A stretch of DNA of 64,000 bases, from contig NZ_AUIH01000006.1 in the NCBI RefSeq assembly GCF_000423605.1, positions 123,287-187,286 of the forward strand. The letters are read 5' to 3'. The position numbers and the translations under genes were made by a program. Below, one piece after another: positions 47,981-56,508 of this stretch (within the stretch, counting starts at the first letter, position 1; each line of letters starts with the position of its first letter). The DNA is from Saccharospirillum impatiens DSM 12546. Its GTDB lineage: Bacteria > Pseudomonadota > Gammaproteobacteria > Pseudomonadales > Natronospirillaceae. Under the pieces are notes generated by a model. It was not told where the DNA came from and ran no database searches. It saw nothing but the letters and a program-made list of their open reading frames with translations.

Positions 47981-48038
47981 GGTTGTGCGAGCGGTGTGGA
48001 CGAACCCTCCGGTTCGACTGAACGACAGGAGCGTTCAG
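47945..48038. repeat. 94-bp direct repeat, copy 1 (tRNA-Ser 3' flank)
   Basis: Begins in the tRNA terminator loop and includes its right arm, the stem CGAACC / GGTTCG (48001-48016) and a GAACG / CGTTC hairpin with the loop ACAGGAG. It is repeated 180 bp downstream with one mismatch (A at 48025, C in the other copy). No coding sequence is seen. Confidence 0.9.
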
Positions 48039-48124
48039 GGCCGCCAAAGGCGCACGCAGTGCGGGGCACAAGGATGTGCCCCGGCCAATCCCTCCCGGGC
48101 TAAATTAAGCCACTAAGTCCACTG

Positions 48125-48218
48125 CGCTCCGCAAGGATCGGGGGCTTTTTTGTGGTATCTGGTTGTGCGAGCGGTGTGGACGAACCCTCCGGTTCGACTG
48201 AACGCCAGGAGCGTTCAG
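48125..48218. repeat. 94-bp direct repeat, copy 2
   Basis: Second copy, ending in the perfect hairpin CTGAACGC / GCGTTCAG with loop CAGGA. It has the right arm of the tRNA terminator but not the left arm, so it cannot form the original hairpin alone. It ends just before the queF stop. The 86 nt between copies hold another perfect hairpin GGGGCAC / GTGCCCC with loop AAGGAT (48062-48081). Confidence 0.9.
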
Positions 48219-48224
48219 TGTGGA

Positions 48225-49058
48225 CTACTGGCGCACCAGTCGCCGGTTATCCGCGACAAACGCCTCGTCATTTGACCGGTACGGATTGATGTCCAACCCA
48301 CCACGCCGCACATAACGTGCATAGACGGTTAGTCGCTTACAACCACACTGCTGACTCAGGTCCTGAAAAATCCGTTCAACACATTGCTCATGAAACTCGT
48401 TGTGCTGTCGAAATGAAATCAGATATTTCAACAGCGCGTCCCGGTCAATACGAGGTCCGCTGTAGTCTATCACCACGCTGCCCCAGTCCGGCTGACCGGT
48501 CACCAGGCAATTGGATTTCAACAAATGACTGTTAAGAACCTCGTCCACCTCCTGGGTTACATCGGCCTGTAGCAACTCGGGACGCGCCTGGTAATGCGTT
48601 ACCTCGATATCGAGTTCATCCAGGCAGTCACCCGCCAAGGTAGTAATATCAGCGCTATGACCCATCTGACTGAGCGGTACCAGCGTTACCCGAACGGAGG
48701 CACCTGCTGCGGCCGACAAATCACGTTCCAGCACGGCCGCCACGGCACGAACGCTATCAAACCGGGTCTGGTTCAATGAATTCAAATACAGCTTGAATGA
48801 CTTCGATTCGATCAAACAGGGCGAATTGGCCGGAATGAAGACTTCTCCCATGGCTACCACCGGCTTACCCCGGGGATTCAACCAGGATAATTCGTAGGCA
48901 TTCCACACATCCACACCCTGAAAGGGCAGCGCCCGACCGTCGACGCCGATCTCATCGCGTTTTTCCTGGCGCTCAATTGGGAACAATAGCCCGGCATCGT
49001 AGTGATCGATATAGGCACTGGTTTTACCCAGCGGAGAAGCTTCAGGGGTGGTGGCCAT
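48225..49058 (-). CDS. queF: NADPH-dependent 7-cyano-7-deazaguanine reductase (type II)
   Basis: Reduces preQ0 to preQ1 in queuosine synthesis. The 277-aa protein is the bimodular type II QueF. The preQ0-binding Cys lies in LLKSNCLVTGQPDWGS (about residue 184), the catalytic Glu in NEFHEQCVERIF, and the NADPH-binding segment is ESKSFKLYLNSLNQTRF (about 84-100). Confidence 0.97.
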   Translation of the reverse strand: MATTPEASPLGKTSAYIDHYDAGLLFPIERQEKRDEIGVDGRALPFQGVDVWNAYELSWLNPRGKPVVAMGEVFIPANSPCLIESKSFKLYLNSLNQTRFDSVRAVAAVLERDLSAAAGASVRVTLVPLSQMGHSADITTLAGDCLDELDIEVTHYQARPELLQADVTQEVDEVLNSHLLKSNCLVTGQPDWGSVVIDYSGPRIDRDALLKYLISFRQHNEFHEQCVERIFQDLSQQCGCKRLTVYARYVRRGGLDINPYRSNDEAFVADNRRLVRQ

Positions 49059-49078
49059 AGTCAGACTCCCGAGTCAGA

Positions 49079-49849
49079 TCAGCTGCGCAAACCGCGGCCG
49101 GTGTGCAACAAATACAGCGCCCAACTCATCAGTAAACCGGTGAACATAAGCAGCATGCCATAAGCAGCCAGCACAGGGATATCGCTGTGTCCAATGATGC
49201 CATAGCGGAAGGTATTTACCATGTACAAAATAGGGTTCAGCTTACTGACCCACTGCCACACTTCCGGCAATAAGGATACCGAATAAAACACCCCACCGAG
49301 GTAAGTCAGGGGCGTCAGAATAAAGGTCGGCACAATGGTAACGTCGTCAAATTTGGTGGCGAAAATGGCGTTGATCAGTCCGGCGGTTGCAAACACTACG
49401 GCGGTCAGCAATATCACACTGAGCGTTACAAAGGCATTATGCACCTGAAGGTCCGTAAACCACAGACTCAGCACGGTCACGATCAGACCGCAAGCCAACC
49501 CGCGGGTGACACCACCGACCACAAAGCCGAGCAAGATGATCCAATTCGGCACGGGCGACACCATCAGTTCTTCGATCGATTTCTGAAACTTATTGGAAAA
49601 GAAACTCGAACTGACGTTGCCATAACTATTGGTGATCACGGTCATCATGATCAGGCCCGGAACGATAAACTGCATGTAATCGTAGCCATCCATCGTGCCG
49701 ATGCGACTGCCGATCAGATTGCCAAAGATAATGAAGTACAGCACCATCGTAATGGCTGGGGGAAGCAAGGTTTGCATCCAGATGCGCATAAAACGGCGCA
49801 CTTCTTTATACACAATGGCAGAAAAAGCGACCCAGTAAGGATGATTCAC
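49079..49849 (-). CDS. yadH: ABC-2 type transporter permease, YadH-like
   Basis: 256-aa inner-membrane permease with six helices. The ABC-2 signature appears around FILTPLTYLGGVFYSVSLLP (about 176-195), and PVPNWIILLGFVVGGVTRG matches YadH. It overlaps the ATPase gene by 4 nt, forming a two-gene exporter of unknown substrate. Confidence 0.9.
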   Translation of the reverse strand: MNHPYWVAFSAIVYKEVRRFMRIWMQTLLPPAITMVLYFIIFGNLIGSRIGTMDGYDYMQFIVPGLIMMTVITNSYGNVSSSFFSNKFQKSIEELMVSPVPNWIILLGFVVGGVTRGLACGLIVTVLSLWFTDLQVHNAFVTLSVILLTAVVFATAGLINAIFATKFDDVTIVPTFILTPLTYLGGVFYSVSLLPEVWQWVSKLNPILYMVNTFRYGIIGHSDIPVLAAYGMLLMFTGLLMSWALYLLHTGRGLRS

Positions 49850-50778
49850 GCGTCGGCCTCCTGTTTACTGTTGGTGGTCAGGTCGACGAACAGCTCTTCG
49901 AGGCGGTTGGTCTTGGGTCTGATGCTGGTTACCTCCAGCCCCTTGGCTTGAAGTAAGGCAAATACCTCGTTCAGGGTCTGCTCGCGAGTCAGATCAAACT
50001 CGATACTGTGTTCATCCACCAAACGGCTGTTGAAACCTTCAAGCTCAGGGGCGATGGTCAGGGTGCCCCGGACATCCACTACATAGGTCGAACGCTGCTT
50101 GCCTTTAAGCAGCGTTTTCGTCGGTGCCTGGGCCACAATTTCGCCGTTATCAATGATGGCGATGTTACGGCACAGGCTCTCAGCCTCTTCCAGATAATGC
50201 GTGGTCAGAATGATGGTGGTGCCTTGCTTGTTGATGCGTTTCAGAAAGGCCCACATCGAACGGCGTATTTCGATATCCACGCCAGCAGTCGGCTCATCCA
50301 GAATCAACATGCGTGGTTCATGCACCAGCGCTCTGGCGATCATCAGCCTGCGCTTCATACCGCCCGACAGCATGCGCGCCGGAACATCACGCTTATCCCA
50401 CAGATCCAGTTGTTTGAGGTAGGTCTCAGACCTCGCCTCGGCCAGTTTGCGCTTCAGTCCGTAGTAACCGGCTTGCTGAACGATGATGTCCTGAACTTTT
50501 TCAAAGGAATTGAAATTGAATTCCTGTGGTACCACACCGAGGCTGCGCTTAACGGCTTCGCGCTGCGTATCAAGGTCATAGCCGCAGACAAATACTTTGC
50601 CCTCGCCCTTGTTGACCAGCGAGGACACAATCCCCAGTGTTGTGGATTTTCCGGCCCCATTGGGACCCAGCAGGGCAAAGAAATCACCCTCTTCAACGCT
50701 CAGATCAATGCCTTTAAGGGCGACAAAACCATTGTCATAGACCTTTCGAAGCTGTTGGATTTCAAGCGCTTTGGTCAT
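49846..50778 (-). CDS. yadG: ABC transporter ATP-binding protein, YadG-like
   Basis: 310-aa ATPase. Walker A ALLGPNGAGKSTTLGIVS (about 34-51), signature MLSGGMKRRLMIARAL (about 136-151), Walker B MLILDEPTAGVD and the switch His in LTTHYLEEAE. The C-terminal 70 residues form the regulatory extension of ABC-2-type ATPases. It partners with the downstream permease; E. coli yadGH has the same architecture. Confidence 0.92.
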   Translation of the reverse strand: MTKALEIQQLRKVYDNGFVALKGIDLSVEEGDFFALLGPNGAGKSTTLGIVSSLVNKGEGKVFVCGYDLDTQREAVKRSLGVVPQEFNFNSFEKVQDIIVQQAGYYGLKRKLAEARSETYLKQLDLWDKRDVPARMLSGGMKRRLMIARALVHEPRMLILDEPTAGVDIEIRRSMWAFLKRINKQGTTIILTTHYLEEAESLCRNIAIIDNGEIVAQAPTKTLLKGKQRSTYVVDVRGTLTIAPELEGFNSRLVDEHSIEFDLTREQTLNEVFALLQAKGLEVTSIRPKTNRLEELFVDLTTNSKQEADA

Positions 50779-50951
50779 GGAAGTCCTGTTTTGGTAGTCA
50801 GTAAAGGCGCTATGCGCAAATCATCGGCAGGGTTAACACCGACGTGGCATGGCGACTGAAACTTTGCTGCTATGCTGATCGGTCAGACAAACTGACCGGG
50901 AATACCGTGCGTATAAGTGGTTACTAAAGTCATTATTTCAATGGAGCGAAC

Positions 50952-51839
50952 ATGAAAGTCCTGATTACCGGCGTCACCGGCTTGCTAGGCTCACAACTTG
51001 CCCGGCATTATTCTCAGTTAGGCCATGAGGTTTGGGGGCTGATACATCGCACACACCCTCAGCCCGAGTTGGCTCGCCATATTACCCCGGTTCACACGCC
51101 CAATGAACTGAGTGGCAACTTTGAATTGGCTATTAACCTTGCCGGCGCCAGCATTGCCGGTGGTCGGTGGACGGCTCAGCGCAAACGGGCATTGCGGGAT
51201 TCTCGCATCGGCGTCACCCAGGATTTGCTCGCCCAGGTGACCCGTGAAAAATATCACATAGATCATCTGATCAGTGGTTCCGCAATAGGTTACTACGGTT
51301 CCACCACTGAGACGGTCACCGAGCAGTCCCCAGCCGGAACCGATTTTTCCGCCCAAATGGTGGCAGACTGGGAAGCCTGTGCGCTGGCAGGTCAAACCGC
51401 GATTAAAAAGATCACCCTGGTGAGAACCGGGCTGGTTCTCAGCAATCGGGGCGGTTTACTGAAGCAACTGGCTTTGCCGGCGCGTCTGGGCTTGGCAGCC
51501 AGGTTGGGCCATGGCAACCAGGGCCAATCCTGGATTCACGAAACGGATTGGGTTAACGCAATCACCTGGTTACACGAACAGGGCCTCACCGGTCCTGTCA
51601 ATCTGACCGCGCCCGGTCCGGTTTCGCAGAATACCTTCAGTCGAGCTCTGGCCAATCAGCTGCATAGACCCTACTGGCTTAAAGTACCGGCTACGCCAGT
51701 CCGCTGGGGGATGGGCGAACTGGCTGACCTGGTTCTTAACGGCCAGTGGGTCGTCCCGAGCCGGCTAAAAGAGGAAGGTTTCACCTTCGCATTTCCGGAT
51801 CTGGAATCGGCACTGAGGGACCTCCTCGGCGAGCGCTGA
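50952..51839 (+). CDS. TIGR01777-type SDR epimerase, YfcH-like
   Basis: 295-aa extended short-chain dehydrogenase. The nucleotide-binding loop VLITGVTGLLGSQLARHY is at about residues 3-20, the active-site region is LISGSAIGYYGSTT (about 105-118), and GGRWTAQRKRALRDSRI (about 70-86) is characteristic of the YfcH/SulA-like group. The C-terminal DUF1731 segment ends the protein. The physiological substrate is unknown. Confidence 0.9.
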   Translation: MKVLITGVTGLLGSQLARHYSQLGHEVWGLIHRTHPQPELARHITPVHTPNELSGNFELAINLAGASIAGGRWTAQRKRALRDSRIGVTQDLLAQVTREKYHIDHLISGSAIGYYGSTTETVTEQSPAGTDFSAQMVADWEACALAGQTAIKKITLVRTGLVLSNRGGLLKQLALPARLGLAARLGHGNQGQSWIHETDWVNAITWLHEQGLTGPVNLTAPGPVSQNTFSRALANQLHRPYWLKVPATPVRWGMGELADLVLNGQWVVPSRLKEEGFTFAFPDLESALRDLLGER

Positions 51840-51930
51840 TTAGCGCTCCAATTTCCCGTATACTCCCGGCTTTTACCAGTCTGTTTCCCCATTTAGTGAT
51901 TGGGTATCCGGACACTGCTAGGACAACCGA

Positions 51931-52542
51931 ATGTTTGACGTGACACCGTTTTGCGGCCTTGTTTTTGATATGGACGGCACCCTGGTTGAAAGCGGGCCTT
52001 TGCACGAAATCGCCTGGCGAGAGACGCTGTCTAAATACGCCTTACCCGTTGATGCACGGCTAATGAACAGCCTGGCAGGCGTTCCTACCCGGGAAACGCT
52101 GGAACGGGTGTCGATAGAAACCGGGCGCCCGCTGATCGCGCCCCTGGACGAGATGAATGCGTTCAAGGAAGCGTTAGTGGCAGAGCTGGCGCCTCGATAT
52201 GTCAAGCCAACGGCGTTAGCCGACCTGGCTCGCCAGTACCAGGGGCGCCTGCCCATGGCTGTGGGAACGGGCGCCTACACGGCAGAAGCCCGGGTTATTC
52301 TTCAGCATTGCGGCCTTTTATCGCTCTTCGACATCGTTATCGGCGCTGACCAGGTAAGCCACCCCAAACCAGCGCCCGACACCTTTCTGGCTTGTGCCAG
52401 CCACATGGGTTGCGCACCCGTTGAGTGCGTGGTCTTCGAAGATGCCGACCTCGGCCTCGAAGCCGCCCGAGCGGCAGGCATGAGGGCCGTCGACGTACGT
52501 ATTGAATTTCAGTTCATTAACGACTATTTCCTGACTGGCTAA
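51931..52542 (+). CDS. yqaB: HAD-superfamily phosphatase, YqaB-like
   Basis: 203-aa beta-phosphoglucomutase-type HAD hydrolase. Motif I is LVFDMDGTLVESGPLHEIAW (about 10-29), motif III is the Lys in SHPKPAPDTFL, and motif IV is VVFEDADLGLEAARAAGM. YqaB in E. coli dephosphorylates fructose-1-phosphate and related sugars; that activity is inferred. It converges with the asparaginase gene. Confidence 0.88.
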   Translation: MFDVTPFCGLVFDMDGTLVESGPLHEIAWRETLSKYALPVDARLMNSLAGVPTRETLERVSIETGRPLIAPLDEMNAFKEALVAELAPRYVKPTALADLARQYQGRLPMAVGTGAYTAEARVILQHCGLLSLFDIVIGADQVSHPKPAPDTFLACASHMGCAPVECVVFEDADLGLEAARAAGMRAVDVRIEFQFINDYFLTG

Positions 52543-52546
52543 ATAG

Positions 52547-53566
52547 TCAGCCGCGCCGTGACAGCGGCGACAAACTGGAAAAGCTGCTATCGACCGGCCG
52601 CCAATAGCCTGTCAGGCGCTGATTCCAGTTGCGAATTTCCGGGGACATCCACTTCTGATTAACGGGCAGTCCCAGCCGACTGAGAATTGCCGTCAATGCA
52701 GTCTCCGCTGCCGCAGCGGAGCCGCTATCCATTTTTAGCGCGATACCCGCAGTTAGCTCCGGAATTGCTGCGATATACACCCCTTCTGCACCAACCTTGA
52801 GAAACGCCCGGTCGTTCAGGTCTGCCATGACTTCAGTGCAATAGCGGTCGGTGCCTGCCACCATCATTGGCTCACTGACAACGGCATCATAGAGCTGCAA
52901 GGCGGCTTGCTGATACATGCCCGGCAGTTGCTCCGGATCCCCAAAGCGGGCGAACCCCAGAGCCAGATTTTTCAATGGCATGGCCCAGGTTGGTGCGCTG
53001 CAGCCGTCCGGTGCTATCGGCGCGCCCTCCAAGCGGGTATCGCAGCAGGTTTCAATGCATTCGCGAATGGCCACCTGCACCGGGTGATCCACTTCGATGT
53101 AACCCTGGGTTTCCCAGTCCATATGGCGAGCCAGTGCCAGCATACCCACGTGCTTTCCAGAGCAGTTATTGTGTCGAGCTCCGGGTTTCTGCCGCTGCCA
53201 GGCCAGATCAATCAGCGCCTGCTGCTGCATTGGCCAGTGCACGCCACACTCCAGCGCCGGTTCGGTCAGCTGCAGTTTTTCCAGCATCGCCAGAGCCGTC
53301 TCAACGTGAATCATTTCACCGTTGTGAGAAGCACAGGTCAGCGCAAGCTCGGCTGGTGTAAACCCAAAGGCCCTGGCCGCACCGCTGGCAACCATCGGCA
53401 ATGCCTGAAATGCTTTAATCGCAGAACGCGGATACGTCAGCGCATTGACATCGCCCACCGACCACAGCGTTTCACCGCTGCTGCGCACAATAACCGCTCG
53501 ACCTCGATGGGTACTCTCAATAGCTTCACCACGAACCACTTCGACCAATACTGGGTTGGCTGACAT
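52547..53566 (-). CDS. L-asparaginase, thermolabile type II (AnsA-like)
   Basis: 339 aa from the ATG at 53566 (GGAG 9 nt upstream). The family is the Rhizobium etli-type asparaginase, unrelated to the E. coli enzymes. Landmarks: the opening VLVEVVRGEAIESTHRGRAV, YPRSAIKAFQALP with the Ser/Lys pair (about 45-57), CASHNGEMIHVE, and the NNCSGKHVGMLALARH segment (about 132-147). An upstream in-frame ATG adds 13 residues but lacks a better ribosome site. Confidence 0.88.
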   Translation of the reverse strand: MSANPVLVEVVRGEAIESTHRGRAVIVRSSGETLWSVGDVNALTYPRSAIKAFQALPMVASGAARAFGFTPAELALTCASHNGEMIHVETALAMLEKLQLTEPALECGVHWPMQQQALIDLAWQRQKPGARHNNCSGKHVGMLALARHMDWETQGYIEVDHPVQVAIRECIETCCDTRLEGAPIAPDGCSAPTWAMPLKNLALGFARFGDPEQLPGMYQQAALQLYDAVVSEPMMVAGTDRYCTEVMADLNDRAFLKVGAEGVYIAAIPELTAGIALKMDSGSAAAAETALTAILSRLGLPVNQKWMSPEIRNWNQRLTGYWRPVDSSFSSLSPLSRRG

Positions 53567-53712
53567 CAATTCAAACTCCGAAAAAAACAGACTACGTAGG
53601 GGCACAATAGCAAAAATCGGTAACGGCGAGTACGCCTAAGCGGTTCAGGCGGGACAGCGCCTTGCCTCACCGGTAGACTGACGTAACATCCTAACCAGGC
53701 AAGGGGTAATGT

Positions 53713-54165
53713 ATGGCGAGCAAATGGGCACAGCGGTTCTTTCAAATGGCGGAGTTGGTGGGCTCGTGGAGCAAGGATCCGTCTACTCAGGTGGGTGCAG
53801 TCATCACTCAGGGCAACCGGGTGGTATCGCTGGGTTTTAATGGCTACCCGCACGGTGTATCAGATCGTGCTGATACTGATGATCGTGAGATGAAGTATGC
53901 CAAAACCATCCATGCTGAAGAAAACGCCATTCTCTTTGCAAAACGGGACCTGGCCAACTGCGAAATATGGGTAACCCACTTCCCTTGCCCCAATTGCGCC
54001 GCCAAAATCATTCAAACCGGCATAACCATGGTGCACTGCCCGGTCCAGACCGAAGATTTCCTGTCGCGGTGGGGGGAGAAAATCATCATCAGTGAATCCA
54101 TGTTTGAAGAAGCCGGTGTTCAGGTACACTGGGTTAAAGAACCGCTCCCCGGACAGTCAGCATGA
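53713..54165 (+). CDS. dCMP deaminase family protein
   Basis: 150-aa zinc deaminase. Zinc ligands and proton shuttle are in KTIHAEENAILFA (about 65-77) and THFPCPNCAAKIIQTGI (about 89-105). The GAVITQGNRVVSLGFNGYP segment is the substrate-binding region of dCMP deaminases. E. coli relies on dCTP deaminase, so this marks a different pyrimidine salvage route; a generic nucleoside deaminase role cannot be excluded. Confidence 0.88.
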   Translation: MASKWAQRFFQMAELVGSWSKDPSTQVGAVITQGNRVVSLGFNGYPHGVSDRADTDDREMKYAKTIHAEENAILFAKRDLANCEIWVTHFPCPNCAAKIIQTGITMVHCPVQTEDFLSRWGEKIIISESMFEEAGVQVHWVKEPLPGQSA

Positions 54166-54275
54166 CAACCTCCTACCAATAACCGAGGTTCGCCCGGCAG
54201 CGACTTCGTTATGCTCAGGCTCCCCCGTCAGAACTCCCTTGTTCTGCGGCACAACAAAAACAATGGGAGCCAAAC

Positions 54276-55247
54276 ATGATTCGAACCGTTTACCTGGCAC
54301 TTCTGTGGCTAGCTTGCACGCCGTCGTGGGCGGCGACCGTTCTGGTGATTGAGAGCTACCACCCTGAATACCCCTGGGATGCAGATTACCTGAAGGCAAT
54401 AGATGAAGTCCTGGGCGGTGCCCATACCATCAACACCCTTTATCTTGACACCAAACGGCTGCCTCCTGCTCAGTTCGATAGCCAGGCTGACAAGCTGACC
54501 GAACAAACCCTGGCACTGGCCCCGGACGTTATCCTGATGGGTGACGACAACGCACTCGCCTACATGGGCCCTCGCCTGAAGCAAGCAAACATTCCTATCG
54601 TGTTTTTTGGCGTTAATGGCACTCCCGCGCAATACGGCCTGGGTGATATGGAGATGCTGACCGGTGTGCTCGAACGCCCTTTGTTTCGCCAGACGGTGCG
54701 TCACCTGCGCAAGGTTCTAACTCAAAAAGACCGCTTCCTGGTGCTCATGGACGATTCCGAAACCATGCGTAACGCCGTGAATGAAGCCTGGGGCGACAGC
54801 CGCCAGATAGACATTCAGGGCAGCCAACTCGACCTGTTACTGACCAATGAAGCCGAACGCTGGCAGGAGGCCATTCGCACGGCCCATCTAACCTACGATG
54901 CGGTCATTTTTGGTACTCACCACACCCTTCGCTACCGTGATCAGCGTTACGCCGAACCCGACGACCTGATGGCACTGGCCTACCGGGAGTCCCGGATTCC
55001 CCTGTTTGCCTTCTGGGACTTTTTTGTCGGCGAGGGCATGACAGCGGGTGGCTATGTGCTGTCAGGCTACGATCAGGGGAAAACCGCGGCCCGAATGGCC
55101 GACCTGATTCTTCGAGACATTCACCCGAGCAGTATTCCTATCATTCAGGGCGAAGCCGGCAACTACCTCTACAGCCGCTCTGGCATGGAACGCTGGAACG
55201 TTCGGCTCTCGACCCTGACGGCAACACAGACAACCTTTATTGACTGA
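54276..55247 (+). CDS. TrpX-like periplasmic substrate-binding protein (COG2984 type)
   Basis: 323-aa secreted protein with a signal peptide (residues 1-19, cleavage after PSWA) and a type I periplasmic-binding fold: LVIESYHPEYPWDADYL (about 22-38), PDVILMGDDNALAYMG (about 83-98), SGYDQGKTAARMADLIL near the C-terminus. Such proteins serve ABC importers or bind ligands for sensor kinases. No matching permease, ATPase or kinase is adjacent, so it is an orphan here; ligand unknown. Confidence 0.8.
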   Translation: MIRTVYLALLWLACTPSWAATVLVIESYHPEYPWDADYLKAIDEVLGGAHTINTLYLDTKRLPPAQFDSQADKLTEQTLALAPDVILMGDDNALAYMGPRLKQANIPIVFFGVNGTPAQYGLGDMEMLTGVLERPLFRQTVRHLRKVLTQKDRFLVLMDDSETMRNAVNEAWGDSRQIDIQGSQLDLLLTNEAERWQEAIRTAHLTYDAVIFGTHHTLRYRDQRYAEPDDLMALAYRESRIPLFAFWDFFVGEGMTAGGYVLSGYDQGKTAARMADLILRDIHPSSIPIIQGEAGNYLYSRSGMERWNVRLSTLTATQTTFID

Positions 55248-55517
55248 CACATGACTGTTTGATGGTGCCAACCATGATGACGCCAAAGCCCCTTTAAACC
55301 GCCAAAACAGGCTCTCGCACCGAGGGCCTGCATTACCCTCTGACGCTCTAACTCAGGGCAAACAACAGCCATTACTCAAGTTTAATCTTCATCGCTAAAC
55401 CGACAAAAGGCCCACCCAAGAAAACGATTTCAGCCACACACCGTTATTTCCATTCCCCCGCCATACCGGGCTCTCAGCCATTCAACCCGTTGCCGGGCAC
55501 TTTCTTTGAAAATTTTC

Positions 55518-55546
55518 TTGAAAACGTTACCAAGCGTGCTCATACT
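55518..55546 (+). promoter_or_regulatory. Promoter with overlapping LacI/GalR-type operator of the galactoside operon
   Basis: TTGAAA (55518-55523), a 17-bp spacer and CATACT (55541-55546). TTGAAAACGTTACCA (55518-55532) overlaps the -35 and fits the WTGNAANCGNWNNCA form of LacI/GalR-family sites. No regulator gene is in the window. The rest of the 376-nt region 55248-55623 shows no gene. Confidence 0.5.
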
Positions 55547-55623
55547 CTCTATCAATCTAGAATTAAAAGCGTCGATCACAGTCGCTAAAAATAACCATAA
55601 GAATGTAAACGAGGTATTTGCAC

Positions 55624-56505
55624 GTGCAGGAGACATCTGGTCAAAGCAGATGGCATGCACTGACACCATGGCTGTTTATGTTACCAGCCATGTTGCTGTT
55701 CGCTGTTTATGTCATCATCCCAATTTTCCAAAGTATCTGGATCAGTTTCTTCGACTGGGACGGTATTGGCGATAAAGTATTCATCGGTTTCGGCAACTAT
55801 GCGGAGCTCTTGGAAGACCCTCAGTTCTGGACATCGCTGTGGAACAACGTCCTCTGGTTAATCTTCTACATGCTGGCTGTTCCCATCGGATTGGGTGTCG
55901 CCCTGTTTCTGAACCAGCAAGTGTTGGGTATTCGGGCGGTTAAGTCTCTTTTCTTCTTTCCGTTTGTCATCTCCCAGGTCATCGTCGGCGTTGTTTTCTC
56001 CTGGTTCTACGACCCCAGTTCCGGCCTGCTGCAGGACATCATTGGAGTTTTCGGCTTCGAACCCCTGCCAATTCTGGCCAGTGAATCCATGGCAACCTAC
56101 GGCATCATTGCAGCCGGTCTCTGGCCCCAGATCGCCTATACCATGATTCTGTACCTGACCGGTCTCAACAATCTCAGCCCGGATCAAATAGAAGCGGCCC
56201 GAATGGATGGCGCCCACGGCTGGAGCATGCTTTGGAAAGTCATCATTCCACAATTGCGCCCGGCGACGTTCATCGCTGTGGTCGTAACCGTCATCGGCGC
56301 GCTGCGCTCATTCGACCTGGTCGCCACCATGACCGGCGGCGGCCCCTACGGCAGTACATCGGTGCTCGCTTTTTTCATGTATGAACAATCCATCTTCAGC
56401 TATCGCATGGGCTATGGCGCTGCCATTGCCACCGTCCTGTTCCTGCTGATGCTGTTGTACATCGCATTTTTCCTGTGGCGCATGCTGCGTGCGGAACGAG
56501 GATAA
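55624..56505 (+). CDS. Sugar ABC transporter permease 1 (MalF/UgpA type)
   Basis: 293-aa inner-membrane permease with six helices. The EAA loop for ATPase contact is QIEAARMDGAHGWSMLWKVI followed by IPQLRP (about 187-212). I chose the GTG at 55624 because GAGG lies about 9 nt upstream; a TTG two codons earlier is too close to it. First gene of a carbohydrate importer operon whose adjacent GH36 gene points to alpha-galactosides (raffinose, melibiose or stachyose type). Confidence 0.92.
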   Translation: MQETSGQSRWHALTPWLFMLPAMLLFAVYVIIPIFQSIWISFFDWDGIGDKVFIGFGNYAELLEDPQFWTSLWNNVLWLIFYMLAVPIGLGVALFLNQQVLGIRAVKSLFFFPFVISQVIVGVVFSWFYDPSSGLLQDIIGVFGFEPLPILASESMATYGIIAAGLWPQIAYTMILYLTGLNNLSPDQIEAARMDGAHGWSMLWKVIIPQLRPATFIAVVVTVIGALRSFDLVATMTGGGPYGSTSVLAFFMYEQSIFSYRMGYGAAIATVLFLLMLLYIAFFLWRMLRAERG

Positions 56506-56508
56506 GAC

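Noticed and set aside
47838..48218. Genomic island or prophage at tRNA-Ser
   Set aside because: The flank is duplicated, but only 86 nt lie between the copies and no integrase or foreign gene is present, so only a scar or local duplication can be claimed.
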